Positions 18,659 through 27,838 of a stretch of 64,000 nucleotides of DNA are shown here, one piece after another. The stretch is taken from positions 1,860,001 through 1,924,000 of the forward strand of contig NZ_CP070975.1 of the NCBI RefSeq assembly GCF_017377875.1, given 5' to 3'. The translations under genes and the position numbers were made by a program. Source of the stretch: Alcaligenes sp. SORT26 (GTDB lineage: Bacteria > Pseudomonadota > Gammaproteobacteria > Burkholderiales > Burkholderiaceae_B). Below the pieces are notes generated by a model. The model worked only from the letters and a program-made list of their open reading frames with translations, made no database searches and was not told where the DNA came from. Within the stretch, counting starts at the first letter, position 1, and every line of letters starts with the position of its first letter.

Positions 18659-20164
18659 ATGACGCGTTCGTTTGAACTGGACACCTTGAAGATGCGTCTT
18701 AACGATGACGAACTTCAATCCCTGGATCTTCACCAGCGCATTCAGCGTGCCTTGCGGGCACTGATTCTGGATGGTGCCCTGGGTCCGGGAGTCAAGCTGC
18801 CTGCCACGCGCTCACTGGCCAAGTCCCTGAGCATGGCGCGCGATACGGTTGAAAATGCCTATGTCCAACTGCACCGCGACGGCTTTATCGTGCGGCGCGA
18901 AGGCTCGGGCAGCTATGTTTCCGAATCGGTAGGCACCGAGCTGCGTGGCAGCGCATACCGCCGCATCAAGGCTCAGGATATGAAACGAAGCGTGATGGAA
19001 CCGGGTACGGGCTTAAGCCGCCGGGGTCGCGCCGTGTTTGAAAGTGGTGGCATTGCCGACCAGCAGACCATCAAGGCCTTTGCCACGGGCCTGCCTGAAA
19101 CCCGCAACTTCCCCACGGATGTCTGGGAACGCTTGCAGCGTCAGGCCATGAAAGACTTTCGAGCCAATATCCTGCTGCACGGTGATCCGCAAGGCACGGA
19201 GTCCCTGCGTAAAGCCATTGCTGTCTACCTGAATCTGGAGCGCGGAGCCAAAGTGTCTGCGGACCAGATCCTGATTCTGAGCAGCACGCGCCAAGCCCTG
19301 TTCCTGTGTGCTCAGTTGCTGGTGGATGCGGGCAAACCCATTCTGGTTGAAAACCCCGGCTACTTTGGTGCCCGCAAAGCCTTTGAAGCCGCCGAGGCCC
19401 GAGTTGTACCTATTGGTGTGGACGAACAAGGTCTACGCACCGAGCTCTTGCATGAAGATCGCAGCGGAGCCAATTGCATTTACGTCACACCTTCCCACCA
19501 ATACCCCACCGGCGCGACCCTGTCCTTGGAACGCCGCCTGGAGCTGATACGCTGGGCCGCTGAAAATGGTCGCTGGATTCTGGAAGACGACTACGACAGC
19601 GAGTTTCACTACGACGGATTGCCGACCGCTTGTGTGCAGGGCCTGGATAAATACCAGCGCACGATTTACCTGGGCACCTTCAGTAAAACCCTTTATCCAG
19701 GGCTGCGCATGGGGTACATGGCCCTGCCACCCGAACTGGTCAAACCCTTCACCCAGGCGCGCAGCATCATGGATGGTCATACGCCACAAATCCTGCAACT
19801 GACGCTGGCACGCTTTATGGAAGACGGACACTACAACTCCCATATCCGCGCCATGCGCAAGCTGTATGCAGGACGACGGGAGATCATGCTGGAAGCGATC
19901 GAACAGCATTTGCAAGGGATTGTCCGCGCTGCCCGCCCCGAAGGTGGTCTGCAAATCCCCTGCTTTCTGGAACCGGGCTGGTCCGAGGAACACACCCTGC
20001 GTCGTGCCTTGAGTGCGGGGGTACAACTGCCAGGCTTAAGTCGCCTGTACATCGGTGAAGAAAAACAACAGGGCTGGTTATTAGGTTATGCCTCACTGAC
20101 CGCGTATGAGATCGAGTCCGCCATGTTGCGTCTAGCCAACGCCCTGCGTCAGGGCAAAGGCTAA
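18659..20164 (+). CDS. dnfR: MocR/PdxR-type regulator (GntR HTH fused to aminotransferase fold)
   Basis: 501 residues. A GntR winged helix (about 20-95; LGPGVKLPATRSLAKSLSMARDTVENAYVQLHRDGFIVRREGSGSYV) is joined to a type-I aminotransferase domain (about 135-495) with the PLP lysine in LGTFSKTLYPGLRMGY. MocR proteins use PLP or PLP-amino-acid adducts as signals. Divergent from serC-glyA and convergent with the lysine-less SHMT gene, with a predicted operator at its own start. Position between two transferases matches dnfR of the dnfT1RT2ABCD cluster. SD GGAG 8 nt before ATG. Confidence 0.88.
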   Translation: MTRSFELDTLKMRLNDDELQSLDLHQRIQRALRALILDGALGPGVKLPATRSLAKSLSMARDTVENAYVQLHRDGFIVRREGSGSYVSESVGTELRGSAYRRIKAQDMKRSVMEPGTGLSRRGRAVFESGGIADQQTIKAFATGLPETRNFPTDVWERLQRQAMKDFRANILLHGDPQGTESLRKAIAVYLNLERGAKVSADQILILSSTRQALFLCAQLLVDAGKPILVENPGYFGARKAFEAAEARVVPIGVDEQGLRTELLHEDRSGANCIYVTPSHQYPTGATLSLERRLELIRWAAENGRWILEDDYDSEFHYDGLPTACVQGLDKYQRTIYLGTFSKTLYPGLRMGYMALPPELVKPFTQARSIMDGHTPQILQLTLARFMEDGHYNSHIRAMRKLYAGRREIMLEAIEQHLQGIVRAARPEGGLQIPCFLEPGWSEEHTLRRALSAGVQLPGLSRLYIGEEKQQGWLLGYASLTAYEIESAMLRLANALRQGKG

Positions 20165-20174
20165 GTGGGGGCAA

Positions 20175-21470
20175 TCAGTACATCAAGGGGTATCGCCGGT
20201 TCAGGTCGGTGACCCCTTCCAGAATGGCATTTTCGGTTCGTGGATTGCGCGCCCCACTGCGCACCCCACCCAGCAAAGCCAAAATCATGTCGCCAATTTC
20301 CTTGAAGTCGTCTTCGCCCAAACCGCGAGTCGTACAGGCAGCACTTCCTACGCGGATACCGGAGTAAGCACCACTTATTTGCTCGTAAGGCACCCGGTGT
20401 TTGCTAAGGCTGATGCCTAGCTGGGTTAATACCCGCTCCACCAAGGGGCCGGACAACTCCCAGGGGCGCAAATCCACCACCCCAAAATGACAATCCGTCC
20501 CGCCTGACACCACAGTCAGCCCCCCTTCAGACAGACGTCGGCACAGACTGCGAGCATTAACAATAACGGACTGGGCATAGGCTTTATAAGACGGGCTCAT
20601 GGCTTCACCCAAAGCCACCGCTTTGGCCGCCATGATGTTCAGCAAAGGTCCACCTTGCAGCCCTGGATACACAGCCTGATTCAAGCGCTCTGCCAGCTTG
20701 GGCTCGTTGCACAAGATAATGCCGCCACGCGGGCCCCGTAAGGTGCCATGTGTGGAAAACGTAGTGACGTGCGCATGTTTGACTGGCGACTCCATCAGGC
20801 CCGCCGCAACCAGTCCGGCGCTATGAGCCAAATCCACCATCAGGTACGCGTTGACCTCGTTGGCAATTTGTCGGAACTCAGCAAAGTTGGGCGTACGTGA
20901 GTACGACGAGCCCCCGGCAATAATCAGCCGTGGGCGCTCCTTGTGGGCCAAGGCGCGCACCTGATCCATATCTACCCATTGCGTTTGGCGATCCACTCCA
21001 TAGGAGCAGGTCTGAAACCAGCGCCCCGACACATTGAAGTGCGAGCCGTGACTAAGATGGCCACCCGCACATTGATCCAAGGACAGAATCGTGTCACCCG
21101 GCGAGAGCAGGGCCAGGTACACCGCCAGATTGGCCTGGCTACCCGAGTGAGCCTGCACGTTGGCATAGGCCGCCCCAAAAACGGACTTGGCTCGTTCTAT
21201 AGCCAGCTCTTCAGTCTGATCTGCCTGTTCGCACCCGCCGTAAATCCGGTGTCCCGGATAGCCTTGCGCCTGCTTGTTGCTCAGCAGGGAACCCTGTACA
21301 TCCAGGACGGCACGGCTCAGGTAATTCTCGGAAGCAATCAACTCAATGGTGTGTTGTTGACGACGCCGTTCGGCTTCGATGATGTCCCAAAGATTGCGAT
21401 CGCTTTGCTGCAGAAATTGCGAACCCACCAGAGGCAGGTGGGGGGTGTCGCCACCGGCAAGACTCTTCAT
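20175..21470 (-). CDS. dnfT2: SHMT-like protein lacking the PLP-binding lysine (dnfT2 position)
   Basis: 431 residues, a clear serine hydroxymethyltransferase homologue over its whole length ([54 protein letters not shown]). The Schiff-base lysine is replaced: where glyA reads [11 protein letters not shown], this reads [11 protein letters not shown]. The codon is GGC (Gly) on the minus strand near 20750. Lysine mutants of SHMT can still hold PLP as an external aldimine but turn over poorly, so the protein is probably specialised or regulatory rather than a housekeeping SHMT. A 20-residue N-terminal extension precedes the usual start. Upstream lies a TGGTCTG-type operator oriented toward this gene. 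Confidence 0.88.
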   Translation of the reverse strand: MKSLAGGDTPHLPLVGSQFLQQSDRNLWDIIEAERRRQQHTIELIASENYLSRAVLDVQGSLLSNKQAQGYPGHRIYGGCEQADQTEELAIERAKSVFGAAYANVQAHSGSQANLAVYLALLSPGDTILSLDQCAGGHLSHGSHFNVSGRWFQTCSYGVDRQTQWVDMDQVRALAHKERPRLIIAGGSSYSRTPNFAEFRQIANEVNAYLMVDLAHSAGLVAAGLMESPVKHAHVTTFSTHGTLRGPRGGIILCNEPKLAERLNQAVYPGLQGGPLLNIMAAKAVALGEAMSPSYKAYAQSVIVNARSLCRRLSEGGLTVVSGGTDCHFGVVDLRPWELSGPLVERVLTQLGISLSKHRVPYEQISGAYSGIRVGSAACTTRGLGEDDFKEIGDMILALLGGVRSGARNPRTENAILEGVTDLNRRYPLMY

Positions 21471-21604
21471 GGGAGTTCCTGTTTAGATATTGGCCGCTTC
21501 AGGGTCGTGGCCATTATTCAGGCACGAAGCAAAAGCGCGGCCCTTGGCCTGACGATTCCAAGGGCGAAAGATAAACATCCTATTCTGTTTATCGTCCTAT
21601 CAAA

Positions 21605-21634
21605 CAGTCCATTAAAAATTAATTCACCAGACCA
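21605..21634 (-). promoter_or_regulatory. Predicted DnfR site upstream of the SHMT-like gene
   Basis: On the minus strand TGGTCTG (21634-21628) and TGGACTG (21611-21605) form a direct repeat with 16 bp between, a 23-bp period. It points toward the SHMT-like gene, 135 bp upstream of its start. Same architecture as the site at 21766-21795. Confidence 0.65.
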
Positions 21635-21765
21635 CTTTTAATTATTGTTATTCGAATAAATATTCAAAGCATAAAACAATCAAAAACCGCTGAAACACAG
21701 GGCTAAAGCCAATTCCGATAAATCCACTCAAGAATTAAAACGTGGATCAAAATTTTATTATCAAG

Positions 21766-21795
21766 TGGTCTGTTAAATGATCTTTAAATGGTCTG
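21766..21795 (+). promoter_or_regulatory. Predicted DnfR site upstream of dnfA
   Basis: TGGTCTG at 21766-21772 and again at 21789-21795: two identical heptamers 23 bp apart in an AT-rich stretch, oriented toward dnfA. Direct repeats two helical turns apart are typical of MocR/GabR/PdxR binding sites. Confidence 0.7.
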
Positions 21796-21982
21796 TCATT
21801 TATTGTCATAGGATCATTAGAATGCAGCCAACGAATACTCAACGCCCATACTTCTAAACGCTCAAGCAGATTATCACTTTTTTCAATCTGCAAACGAAAA
21901 AACACCCCCAGTTTTCCCATGACTACAGGAAACGCCATTGCTTTAACGGCAGTTCAACCACGCTGATCCCCCAAGCCTCAAG

Positions 21983-22005
21983 AAACCCGGTAACGGGGTT
22001 TTTTT
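21983..22005 (+). terminator. Terminator-like hairpin in the dnfA leader
   Basis: AAACCCG-GTAA-CGGGGTTT, with one bulged G, followed by a T-run, lies about 130 bp upstream of dnfA and downstream of the predicted operator. No gene on the plus strand ends here, so if the dnfABCD promoter is at the operator this is an attenuator in the 5' leader rather than a gene-end terminator. Confidence 0.6.
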
Positions 22006-22137
22006 GGTTCTTATTCTACGAAATCAGCACATTCTTTTAAGCCTGCGAATTTCCATTTGGAAATAAAGATGGGTGGAATAACGAAACGATTTGTTCATTT
22101 CGAACAGATCGCACTCAACACAGCAAGGAAGTTTGAA

Positions 22138-23091
22138 ATGACAATCAAAAGCTACGAAACTGATGACGCCGTACGTAATATGCTGCAAAAGCTGTCTGTA
22201 CTCTGGAAAAACCGGGCTGCCGTTAATCAGGAATTGCCTGATTACAACAATCTGGCTTTCGATGCCAACAAAGCAGACTTCAGCGAATGCTTATTACCAT
22301 TTCGCGAACACCAGGCTTGGCTGGAAGCGCCTGAAGAATTGAAATCGCAATGCTTGTCCTACGCTTGGGGTATTTACAACCTCAAGACCATTTACGTTGA
22401 GTGCAACGTGGTCACACCTTCCTGCGAAGACATCATCAAGACGCCACCACCCAGTGCCAACCGCAATTTGCTGCAAGACGTGATGTCCCAGGCCTTGCTG
22501 GACGAAGCCCTGCACACCCGCATGTCGATTATGGCTTGCAACTACATCTACTCCATGCGCGGCCTGCAGCCCCTGGACTTCACCAACTTCAACCTGGTGC
22601 AGTGGCGCAATGAAATCCTGAGCCATTGCGGTTCGGAGTCCGAGCGTCGCCTGACCCGCTTTGCGATTGCCTGCGCCTCCGAGACTCTGATTACCGACTA
22701 TCTGAAGACCATGGCCGAGGACAAGAGCATCCAGACCGTGTGCCATGAAGTCACCCGCACCCATGCCATGGACGAGTGGAGCCACTCCAGCGTGTTCAGC
22801 TTTGTGGCCTCTGACATCATTCACGGCCTGAGCCAGAAAGAGCGCGAGCATATGCGTGCCGTTATTTTGCGCACCGTAGAGATGTTCGCCAACAATGAAA
22901 TGGGCGCCTGGGAAAAAGTGTTCTCCATGGTGAACTTCCCCAATGCACGCGACATTTTGCACGACACAGGCGACTCCAACGAAATTGGCGTGTACACCGG
23001 TTCGGTAGAAAGCCTGATCGAGCGCATTGGCCTGAACAGCAAATCCGGCAAGGCCCAGCCAGAAGCGGAGCAACAGGAGGCGCTGCAATGA
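22138..23091 (+). CDS. dnfA: AurF-family diiron N-oxygenase, hydroxylamine-oxidising DnfA
   Basis: 317 residues. Diiron ligands of the AurF (p-aminobenzoate N-oxygenase) family can be placed: a Glu in TIYVECNV, ExxH in LLDEALHT, a Glu in CASETLIT, and the H-x3-E-x2-H run in THAMDEWSH. In Alcaligenes, DnfA is described as oxidising hydroxylamine to N2 in Dirammox. The frame is open upstream to a TTG at 22057, but the ATG at 22138 follows AAGGAAG by 6 nt. The stop overlaps dnfB by 4 bp. It is preceded by a predicted MocR operator and an attenuator-like hairpin. Confidence 0.88.
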   Translation: MTIKSYETDDAVRNMLQKLSVLWKNRAAVNQELPDYNNLAFDANKADFSECLLPFREHQAWLEAPEELKSQCLSYAWGIYNLKTIYVECNVVTPSCEDIIKTPPPSANRNLLQDVMSQALLDEALHTRMSIMACNYIYSMRGLQPLDFTNFNLVQWRNEILSHCGSESERRLTRFAIACASETLITDYLKTMAEDKSIQTVCHEVTRTHAMDEWSHSSVFSFVASDIIHGLSQKEREHMRAVILRTVEMFANNEMGAWEKVFSMVNFPNARDILHDTGDSNEIGVYTGSVESLIERIGLNSKSGKAQPEAEQQEALQ

Positions 23092-24140
23092 CAGCCATGA
23101 TTCAGGCGCGCTGCGAGACCGTTCGCCCAGAGGCCGGGAATGTCAAAGTTTTCACCTTGCGCGTGCAAGGTGGCCACTTTGATTTCCTGCAGGGCCTGCA
23201 GGCGGGCAAGCATGTCGCCCTGAGCTACCCCGATACCGGCGGCACTCTTCAACAGCGTATGTATTCGATCACCCGTATGGCCGATCCAGACCTGATTGAA
23301 ATTGCCGTTAAAGGATCGGGCCGCAATAGCGTCTCCGATCACTTGCACGCCACCTTGCGCGAGGGCATGAATGTGCCCCTGCAATATGTGGCGGGTGATA
23401 TCTCGGTGGACTCTATTGTGGGTTACGAGCGTATCGCCATGATCGCAGGCGGCATCGGCATTACCCTGCCTATTGCCTTGCTGCGAGAACTGGCGGCGCG
23501 AGCCCAGGACGGCTTGCCAGTACCACAAGTACATTTGCTGCTCAGTATTGCCCGTATTGCCGACATTCCCTTTCTGCACGAACTGCTGCAACTGGATCTG
23601 ACCAGTAGCTGGTTCACGCTGACCGTGTTTGTCACGCAGGAAAAGATCCGCGATAGCGCTCATTTCAAAGTGGGTCGCCCCTCTTTTGAAAACCTGGAGC
23701 TCTTGAAGGACCCGCAGGCGGTGGTGATTTGCGGCAGCCACGGCTTTGCCCAGGCGCTGCGCGAATACACTATTCAGGCGCACCCCATCTCGCATATGTT
23801 GATCGAGGCCTTTTCCCCGCCTGCCAAGTCCGGCGTGGAAATCCTGCCTGAAGCAGGCAGCGCTCCCTTGCAGATCAATGTACGTACAACGGGGCAAACG
23901 CTGTCGCCCGAACCGGGCAGCAGCTTGCTGGAAATGCTGGAAGCGGGCGATGTGCCTATCCGCAGCCAGTGCCGTTCGGGTATTTGCGGTGCGTGCCGGG
24001 TCCAGATCTCGGATGGCGAGTACCGTTCCGAGCCGGATTTTTGCCTGAGCGATCAGGACAAAGCCCAGGGCCATGCGCTGGCGTGTTGCACCTTCCCCCT
24101 ATCGGGTGCCATTAATGTAGACATCGGTACCACGAGCTGA
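23088..24140 (+). CDS. dnfB: FAD / 2Fe-2S oxidoreductase, electron donor to DnfA
   Basis: 350 residues. A ferredoxin-NADP reductase-type module comes first: the FAD motif RMYSI near residue 61, an NAD-binding GGIGITLPIALLREL, then a VVICGSHGF loop. A plant-type 2Fe-2S domain follows (about 265-350) with CRSGICGACRV and a final Cys in ACCTFP. The layout resembles reductases of Rieske and diiron oxygenases and would pass NAD(P)H electrons to the DnfA diiron centre. Starts inside the dnfA stop (ATGA), so stoichiometric coupling is likely. Confidence 0.88.
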   Translation: MTAMIQARCETVRPEAGNVKVFTLRVQGGHFDFLQGLQAGKHVALSYPDTGGTLQQRMYSITRMADPDLIEIAVKGSGRNSVSDHLHATLREGMNVPLQYVAGDISVDSIVGYERIAMIAGGIGITLPIALLRELAARAQDGLPVPQVHLLLSIARIADIPFLHELLQLDLTSSWFTLTVFVTQEKIRDSAHFKVGRPSFENLELLKDPQAVVICGSHGFAQALREYTIQAHPISHMLIEAFSPPAKSGVEILPEAGSAPLQINVRTTGQTLSPEPGSSLLEMLEAGDVPIRSQCRSGICGACRVQISDGEYRSEPDFCLSDQDKAQGHALACCTFPLSGAINVDIGTTS

Positions 24141-24172
24141 CATCCTTACCCTCTGGATTGAAAGAAACCCTT

Positions 24173-24895
24173 ATGAAGAAAGTCATCGCACTGCGTCATA
24201 TCCATTTTGAAGACTTGGGCACACTGGAACCTGTTCTGATCGAACAGGGCTACCAAGTTCAATACATTGACCCTTCCGTCGAGTCACTACGTCACGTAGG
24301 TGAACAGGACGCTGACCTGCTGGTTGTATTAGGCGGGCCTATCGGCGCCTACGACGAAAAGATTTACCCTTTCCTAAGCGATGAGCTGGAACTGATCAAC
24401 AAGTTCTTGCTGGCTGGCAAACCCTTGCTGGGTGTTTGTCTGGGCGCACAATTGATTGCGCGCGCCCTGGGAGCCAATGTATACCCTCTGGGTGTCAAAG
24501 AAATTGGTTTTTCCCCCTTGAAACTGAGCGAAGCGGGCAAAGAATCGCCCCTGGCCGCCCTAAGCGGCATTCCGGTGCTGCACTGGCACGGGGATCAGTT
24601 CGATATCCCGGACGGCGCCATTCACCTGGCCAGTACCGATGTGGGTCCGAACCAGGCTTTCTCTTTTGGCACACAGGTGTTGGGCCTGCAATTTCACCTG
24701 GAAGCTGACACCAGCAAACTGGAACGCTGGCTGGTGGGCCATGCTAACGAACTGGGCCAAGCCGATATCGATCCGCAAATGCTGCGTCTGGAAGCCATGG
24801 CGGTCCAAAAACGCCTGCACGCCGCCGCCGCAACCGTGCTGACTCGCTGGCTCAGTCAACTTAAACAAACCGATAAGGCCGATTGCGCTGCATGA
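24173..24895 (+). CDS. dnfC: Class I glutamine amidotransferase-like protein
   Basis: 240 residues, GuaA-like GATase1 fold: nucleophile elbow GVCLGAQLIARALG, catalytic His in LQFHLE and an acidic residue following. LVVLGGPIGAYDE is the oxyanion-strand region. No synthetase domain is attached, as in YfeJ-type stand-alone GATases. In the dnf cluster its role is not well defined; it could supply or bind ammonia. The frame opens at a TTG (24158), but the ATG at 24173 gives the usual MKKVIALRH start. It lies 32 bp after dnfB and overlaps dnfD by 4 bp. Confidence 0.85.
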   Translation: MKKVIALRHIHFEDLGTLEPVLIEQGYQVQYIDPSVESLRHVGEQDADLLVVLGGPIGAYDEKIYPFLSDELELINKFLLAGKPLLGVCLGAQLIARALGANVYPLGVKEIGFSPLKLSEAGKESPLAALSGIPVLHWHGDQFDIPDGAIHLASTDVGPNQAFSFGTQVLGLQFHLEADTSKLERWLVGHANELGQADIDPQMLRLEAMAVQKRLHAAAATVLTRWLSQLKQTDKADCAA

Positions 24896-25758
24896 ACACA
24901 GCAGTAAGCTTCGTTGACCGGGAACGACATCCCTACCATGTGGATGTCGTTTCCATTCAGTCCCAAGTCGTCTACGGTCGGGTTGGCAACAATGTTGCTG
25001 GCCCGACCTTGCGTAGACACGGATTTAAAGTCGCTGCCGTTCCCACCGTATTGCTCAGCAACAACCCGCAATATCCCACGGTGCATGGCGGTTCCGTACC
25101 CGACGAATGGCTGGAAGGCTTTCTGGACGACCTGGTGTTGCGGGGCGCGCTGGACAAGGTACGGGCTGTCCTGGTGGGATATCTGGGCAGCGCGAACCAG
25201 GCTGTCATCATTGCAAACTGGTTGAAAACGCTGTTACTGCAACACCCGGATATCCTGGTTATTGTGGACCCGGTCATTGGTGATCTGGATGTGGGGGTCT
25301 ATGTCGATCCGGCCCTGATCCAGACCTATCACAAAACCCTGCTGCCCCTGGCCACTGGCCTGACCCCCAATAATTACGAACTGTCCCTGCTGACCCAACA
25401 GCCTTGCGACACCGTTGAAGCCAGCTCGGCCGCCGCGCACACCTTGCTCAATGGCCGTACCGAATGGGTCATTGCCACCAGTGCCGCCCCCGAGTCCTGG
25501 CAGGATGGCCAGATCAAATTATTAATGGCCCGCAAAGAGCCACGCGCCGACACCTTGCTTAGCCATCCCCGCGTGGATTGTGCTGCCAAAGGCACGGGTG
25601 ACCTGTTTGCTTCCACATTGCTGGCCCACCTGATTTTGGGCGCAGACCTGCATTCTGCGGTGCATACAGCCAGTGCCAGTGTCTTGCATCAATTGGAATT
25701 AACGCGTCAGGCCGGGCATCAGGAATTGATTTTGCCCATAGATCCTTTCCGAGCCTGA
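24892..25758 (+). CDS. dnfD: PdxY-type pyridoxal kinase (dnfD position)
   Basis: 288 residues of the ribokinase-like PdxK/PdxY family: VDVVSIQSQVVYGRVGNNVA at the N-terminus, VIVDPVIGD in the centre and the anion hole/catalytic GTGDLFASTLLAHL near residue 230. It would phosphorylate pyridoxal to PLP. With serC, two SHMT homologues and a PLP-sensing MocR regulator beside it, the region is strongly PLP-centred. ATG at 24892 overlaps the dnfC stop. The pdxY family call is firm; the dnfD label follows from gene order. Confidence 0.83.
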   Translation: MNTAVSFVDRERHPYHVDVVSIQSQVVYGRVGNNVAGPTLRRHGFKVAAVPTVLLSNNPQYPTVHGGSVPDEWLEGFLDDLVLRGALDKVRAVLVGYLGSANQAVIIANWLKTLLLQHPDILVIVDPVIGDLDVGVYVDPALIQTYHKTLLPLATGLTPNNYELSLLTQQPCDTVEASSAAAHTLLNGRTEWVIATSAAPESWQDGQIKLLMARKEPRADTLLSHPRVDCAAKGTGDLFASTLLAHLILGADLHSAVHTASASVLHQLELTRQAGHQELILPIDPFRA

Positions 25759-25843
25759 GCAAATATTTCCTAATCTAACAAACCTTTCAACAGGCGGCCG
25801 TTCTCGTTAAGCTGTGCGCTCTTAGTTACAAACGGAGCATGAC

Positions 25844-27838
25844 ATGGGGCTGCCTTTTAAAAGCACGCTACATCCACGGGTGTTCTGGGGATCTACCTTT
25901 ATCGTCCTGATCTTCTTGCTGATCGGGATCATTTTCCCTAAAGATGCCGCACTTATTTTTGAACAGTTACAAAACTGGGTCATCAAAAGTTTCGGCTGGT
26001 TCTATATCCTGGCTGTTGCCCTCTTTTTCTTTGCCGTCGTCTATCTGGCCTTAAGCCGCTATGGCAATTTGAAACTAGGGCCGGATGATTCAGAGCCTGA
26101 CTACCCGTATCTCACCTGGATGGCGATGCTATTTGCCGCCGGTATGGGCATTGGCTTGATGTTCTTTGCCGTGGCCGAGCCACTGCAACACTTCTCTGCC
26201 CCGCCTTCGGGTCTGGCCAGCACAGTGGAAGCCGCCCACCAGGCGCAGATCATCACCTTCTTTCACTGGGGCGTTCATGCCTGGGCCGTCTATGCGGTCG
26301 TGGGTTTATCGCTGGCGTATTTCTGCTTTCGCTACAACCTGCCTTTAACGATTCGTTCGGGTCTTTATCCCTTATTTGGCAAACGCATCGAAGGCTGGAT
26401 TGGCGATAGCGTCGATATTTTCGCCGTTTGCGGCACGTTATTTGGCATTGCCACTTCCATGGGTTTGGGCGTGCTTCAAATCAATGCCGGTCTGGAGCAT
26501 TTATTTGGCTGGCCCCAGGAAACCTGGCTGCAAATTATTTTGATTGTGGTCGTGACCGCGTTGGCAACGCTGTCCGTGGTCAGTGGATTGGACGTCGGTA
26601 TTCGCCGCCTGTCCGAACTGAATTTGCTGGTTGCTATTGCCTTGATGCTGTTTGTGCTCGCCGTGGGGCCAACGGCCTTTTTGATGAATGCTTTTGTACA
26701 GAATATCGGCGGTTATCTCGATAACTTCTTTGCACGTTCATTTAGTACACAAGCGTTCCGCGGGCAAAGCTGGATGAAAGCCTGGACCTTGTTTTACTGG
26801 GCCTGGTGGATTGCGTGGTCGCCTTTTGTCGGCATGTTTATTGCCCGCATCTCGCGTGGCCGCACAGTACGTGAGTTTGTGCTGGGTGTCTTGCTGGTGC
26901 CCACGGTCTTTACTTTCTTCTGGATGACTGTGTTTGGCAACACCGCCATCTTCCTAGACATGACGGTAGCCGGGGGTCAGCTTGCACAAGATGCGGCAGC
27001 CAACGCCTCTGTCGCGCTGTTCGAGTTCCTGGAATACCTGCCCTGGTCCAATGTGACCTCGATTCTGGCGATTATTCTGGTTGCCATCTTCTTTGTGACC
27101 TCGGCCGACTCGGGTTCGCTGGTAATCGATACGCTGGCTGCCGGTGGTGTGGAAGACGCTCCCGTCTGGCAACGTATCTACTGGTGTGCACTGGAAGGCA
27201 CCACCGCTTCGCTGCTCTTGCTGGCCGGTGGCCTGACCGCCTTGCAGACTGTCACGCTGGTCAGTGCCCTGCCCTTTGCCATCATCATGTTCTTGCTGAT
27301 TCTGGGACTGTTCAAGGGCATGAAAGCGGATATGTCACGCCTGCGCCGTCAACAGGGTCCTGCCTCCGGGCCTGCCCCGGGTTCGGAAATATCCTGGCGT
27401 CGGCGCCTGTCGACCATTCTGCATACGCCGAATCAGCGTGATGCACGCCGCTTCCTGGCCGATATCGTCCTGCCTTCCTTGCAAGCCGTGGCCGAGGAGC
27501 TGGGCAAGCGCGACTTGAATGTCAGCCTGGACACCGGCGAGCAAGACAAGGCTCAACTGACCATCCAGGCCGATAACCAGCGCAACTTCGTCTATGGCGT
27601 GGAACTGAGCGCACGCCGTGTCGCCAGCTTTACGGCGGCCGCTGCCCGCAATGAGCAGACTCGCCCCCACGAATGGCAAGTGCGCACGGTGTTTGCTGAT
27701 GGCAGTCGGGGTTATGACCTGATGGGTTTGTCGTCCAGCCAGGTTATTAACGACATCCTGAACCACTTCGAGCGCTATCAGGCCCTGGTGACCTCCGAGG
27801 CCACCGCACTCTACGCGCAGTCGCCCGACCCGACCTAA
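25844..27838 (+). CDS. betT: BCCT-family choline/betaine-type transporter
   Basis: 664 residues with about 12 hydrophobic segments over the first 500 and a soluble C-terminal domain of about 150 residues, as in BetT-type choline transporters. Family signatures include [34 protein letters not shown] and [34 protein letters not shown] has CGGAG 6 nt upstream. It lies 85 bp after dnfD on the same strand and may be read with it or from its own promoter. Its stop overlaps the soxR stop on the opposite strand. Substrate (choline, betaine or another quaternary amine) cannot be decided. Confidence 0.88.
   Translation: MGLPFKSTLHPRVFWGSTFIVLIFLLIGIIFPKDAALIFEQLQNWVIKSFGWFYILAVALFFFAVVYLALSRYGNLKLGPDDSEPDYPYLTWMAMLFAAGMGIGLMFFAVAEPLQHFSAPPSGLASTVEAAHQAQIITFFHWGVHAWAVYAVVGLSLAYFCFRYNLPLTIRSGLYPLFGKRIEGWIGDSVDIFAVCGTLFGIATSMGLGVLQINAGLEHLFGWPQETWLQIILIVVVTALATLSVVSGLDVGIRRLSELNLLVAIALMLFVLAVGPTAFLMNAFVQNIGGYLDNFFARSFSTQAFRGQSWMKAWTLFYWAWWIAWSPFVGMFIARISRGRTVREFVLGVLLVPTVFTFFWMTVFGNTAIFLDMTVAGGQLAQDAAANASVALFEFLEYLPWSNVTSILAIILVAIFFVTSADSGSLVIDTLAAGGVEDAPVWQRIYWCALEGTTASLLLLAGGLTALQTVTLVSALPFAIIMFLLILGLFKGMKADMSRLRRQQGPASGPAPGSEISWRRRLSTILHTPNQRDARRFLADIVLPSLQAVAEELGKRDLNVSLDTGEQDKAQLTIQADNQRNFVYGVELSARRVASFTAAAARNEQTRPHEWQVRTVFADGSRGYDLMGLSSSQVINDILNHFERYQALVTSEATALYAQSPDPT

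Noticed and set aside
21747-21938. 63-aa minus-strand ORF between the SHMT-like gene and dnfA
   Set aside because: AT-rich, no SD, and it covers the direct-repeat operator; best seen as regulatory DNA.
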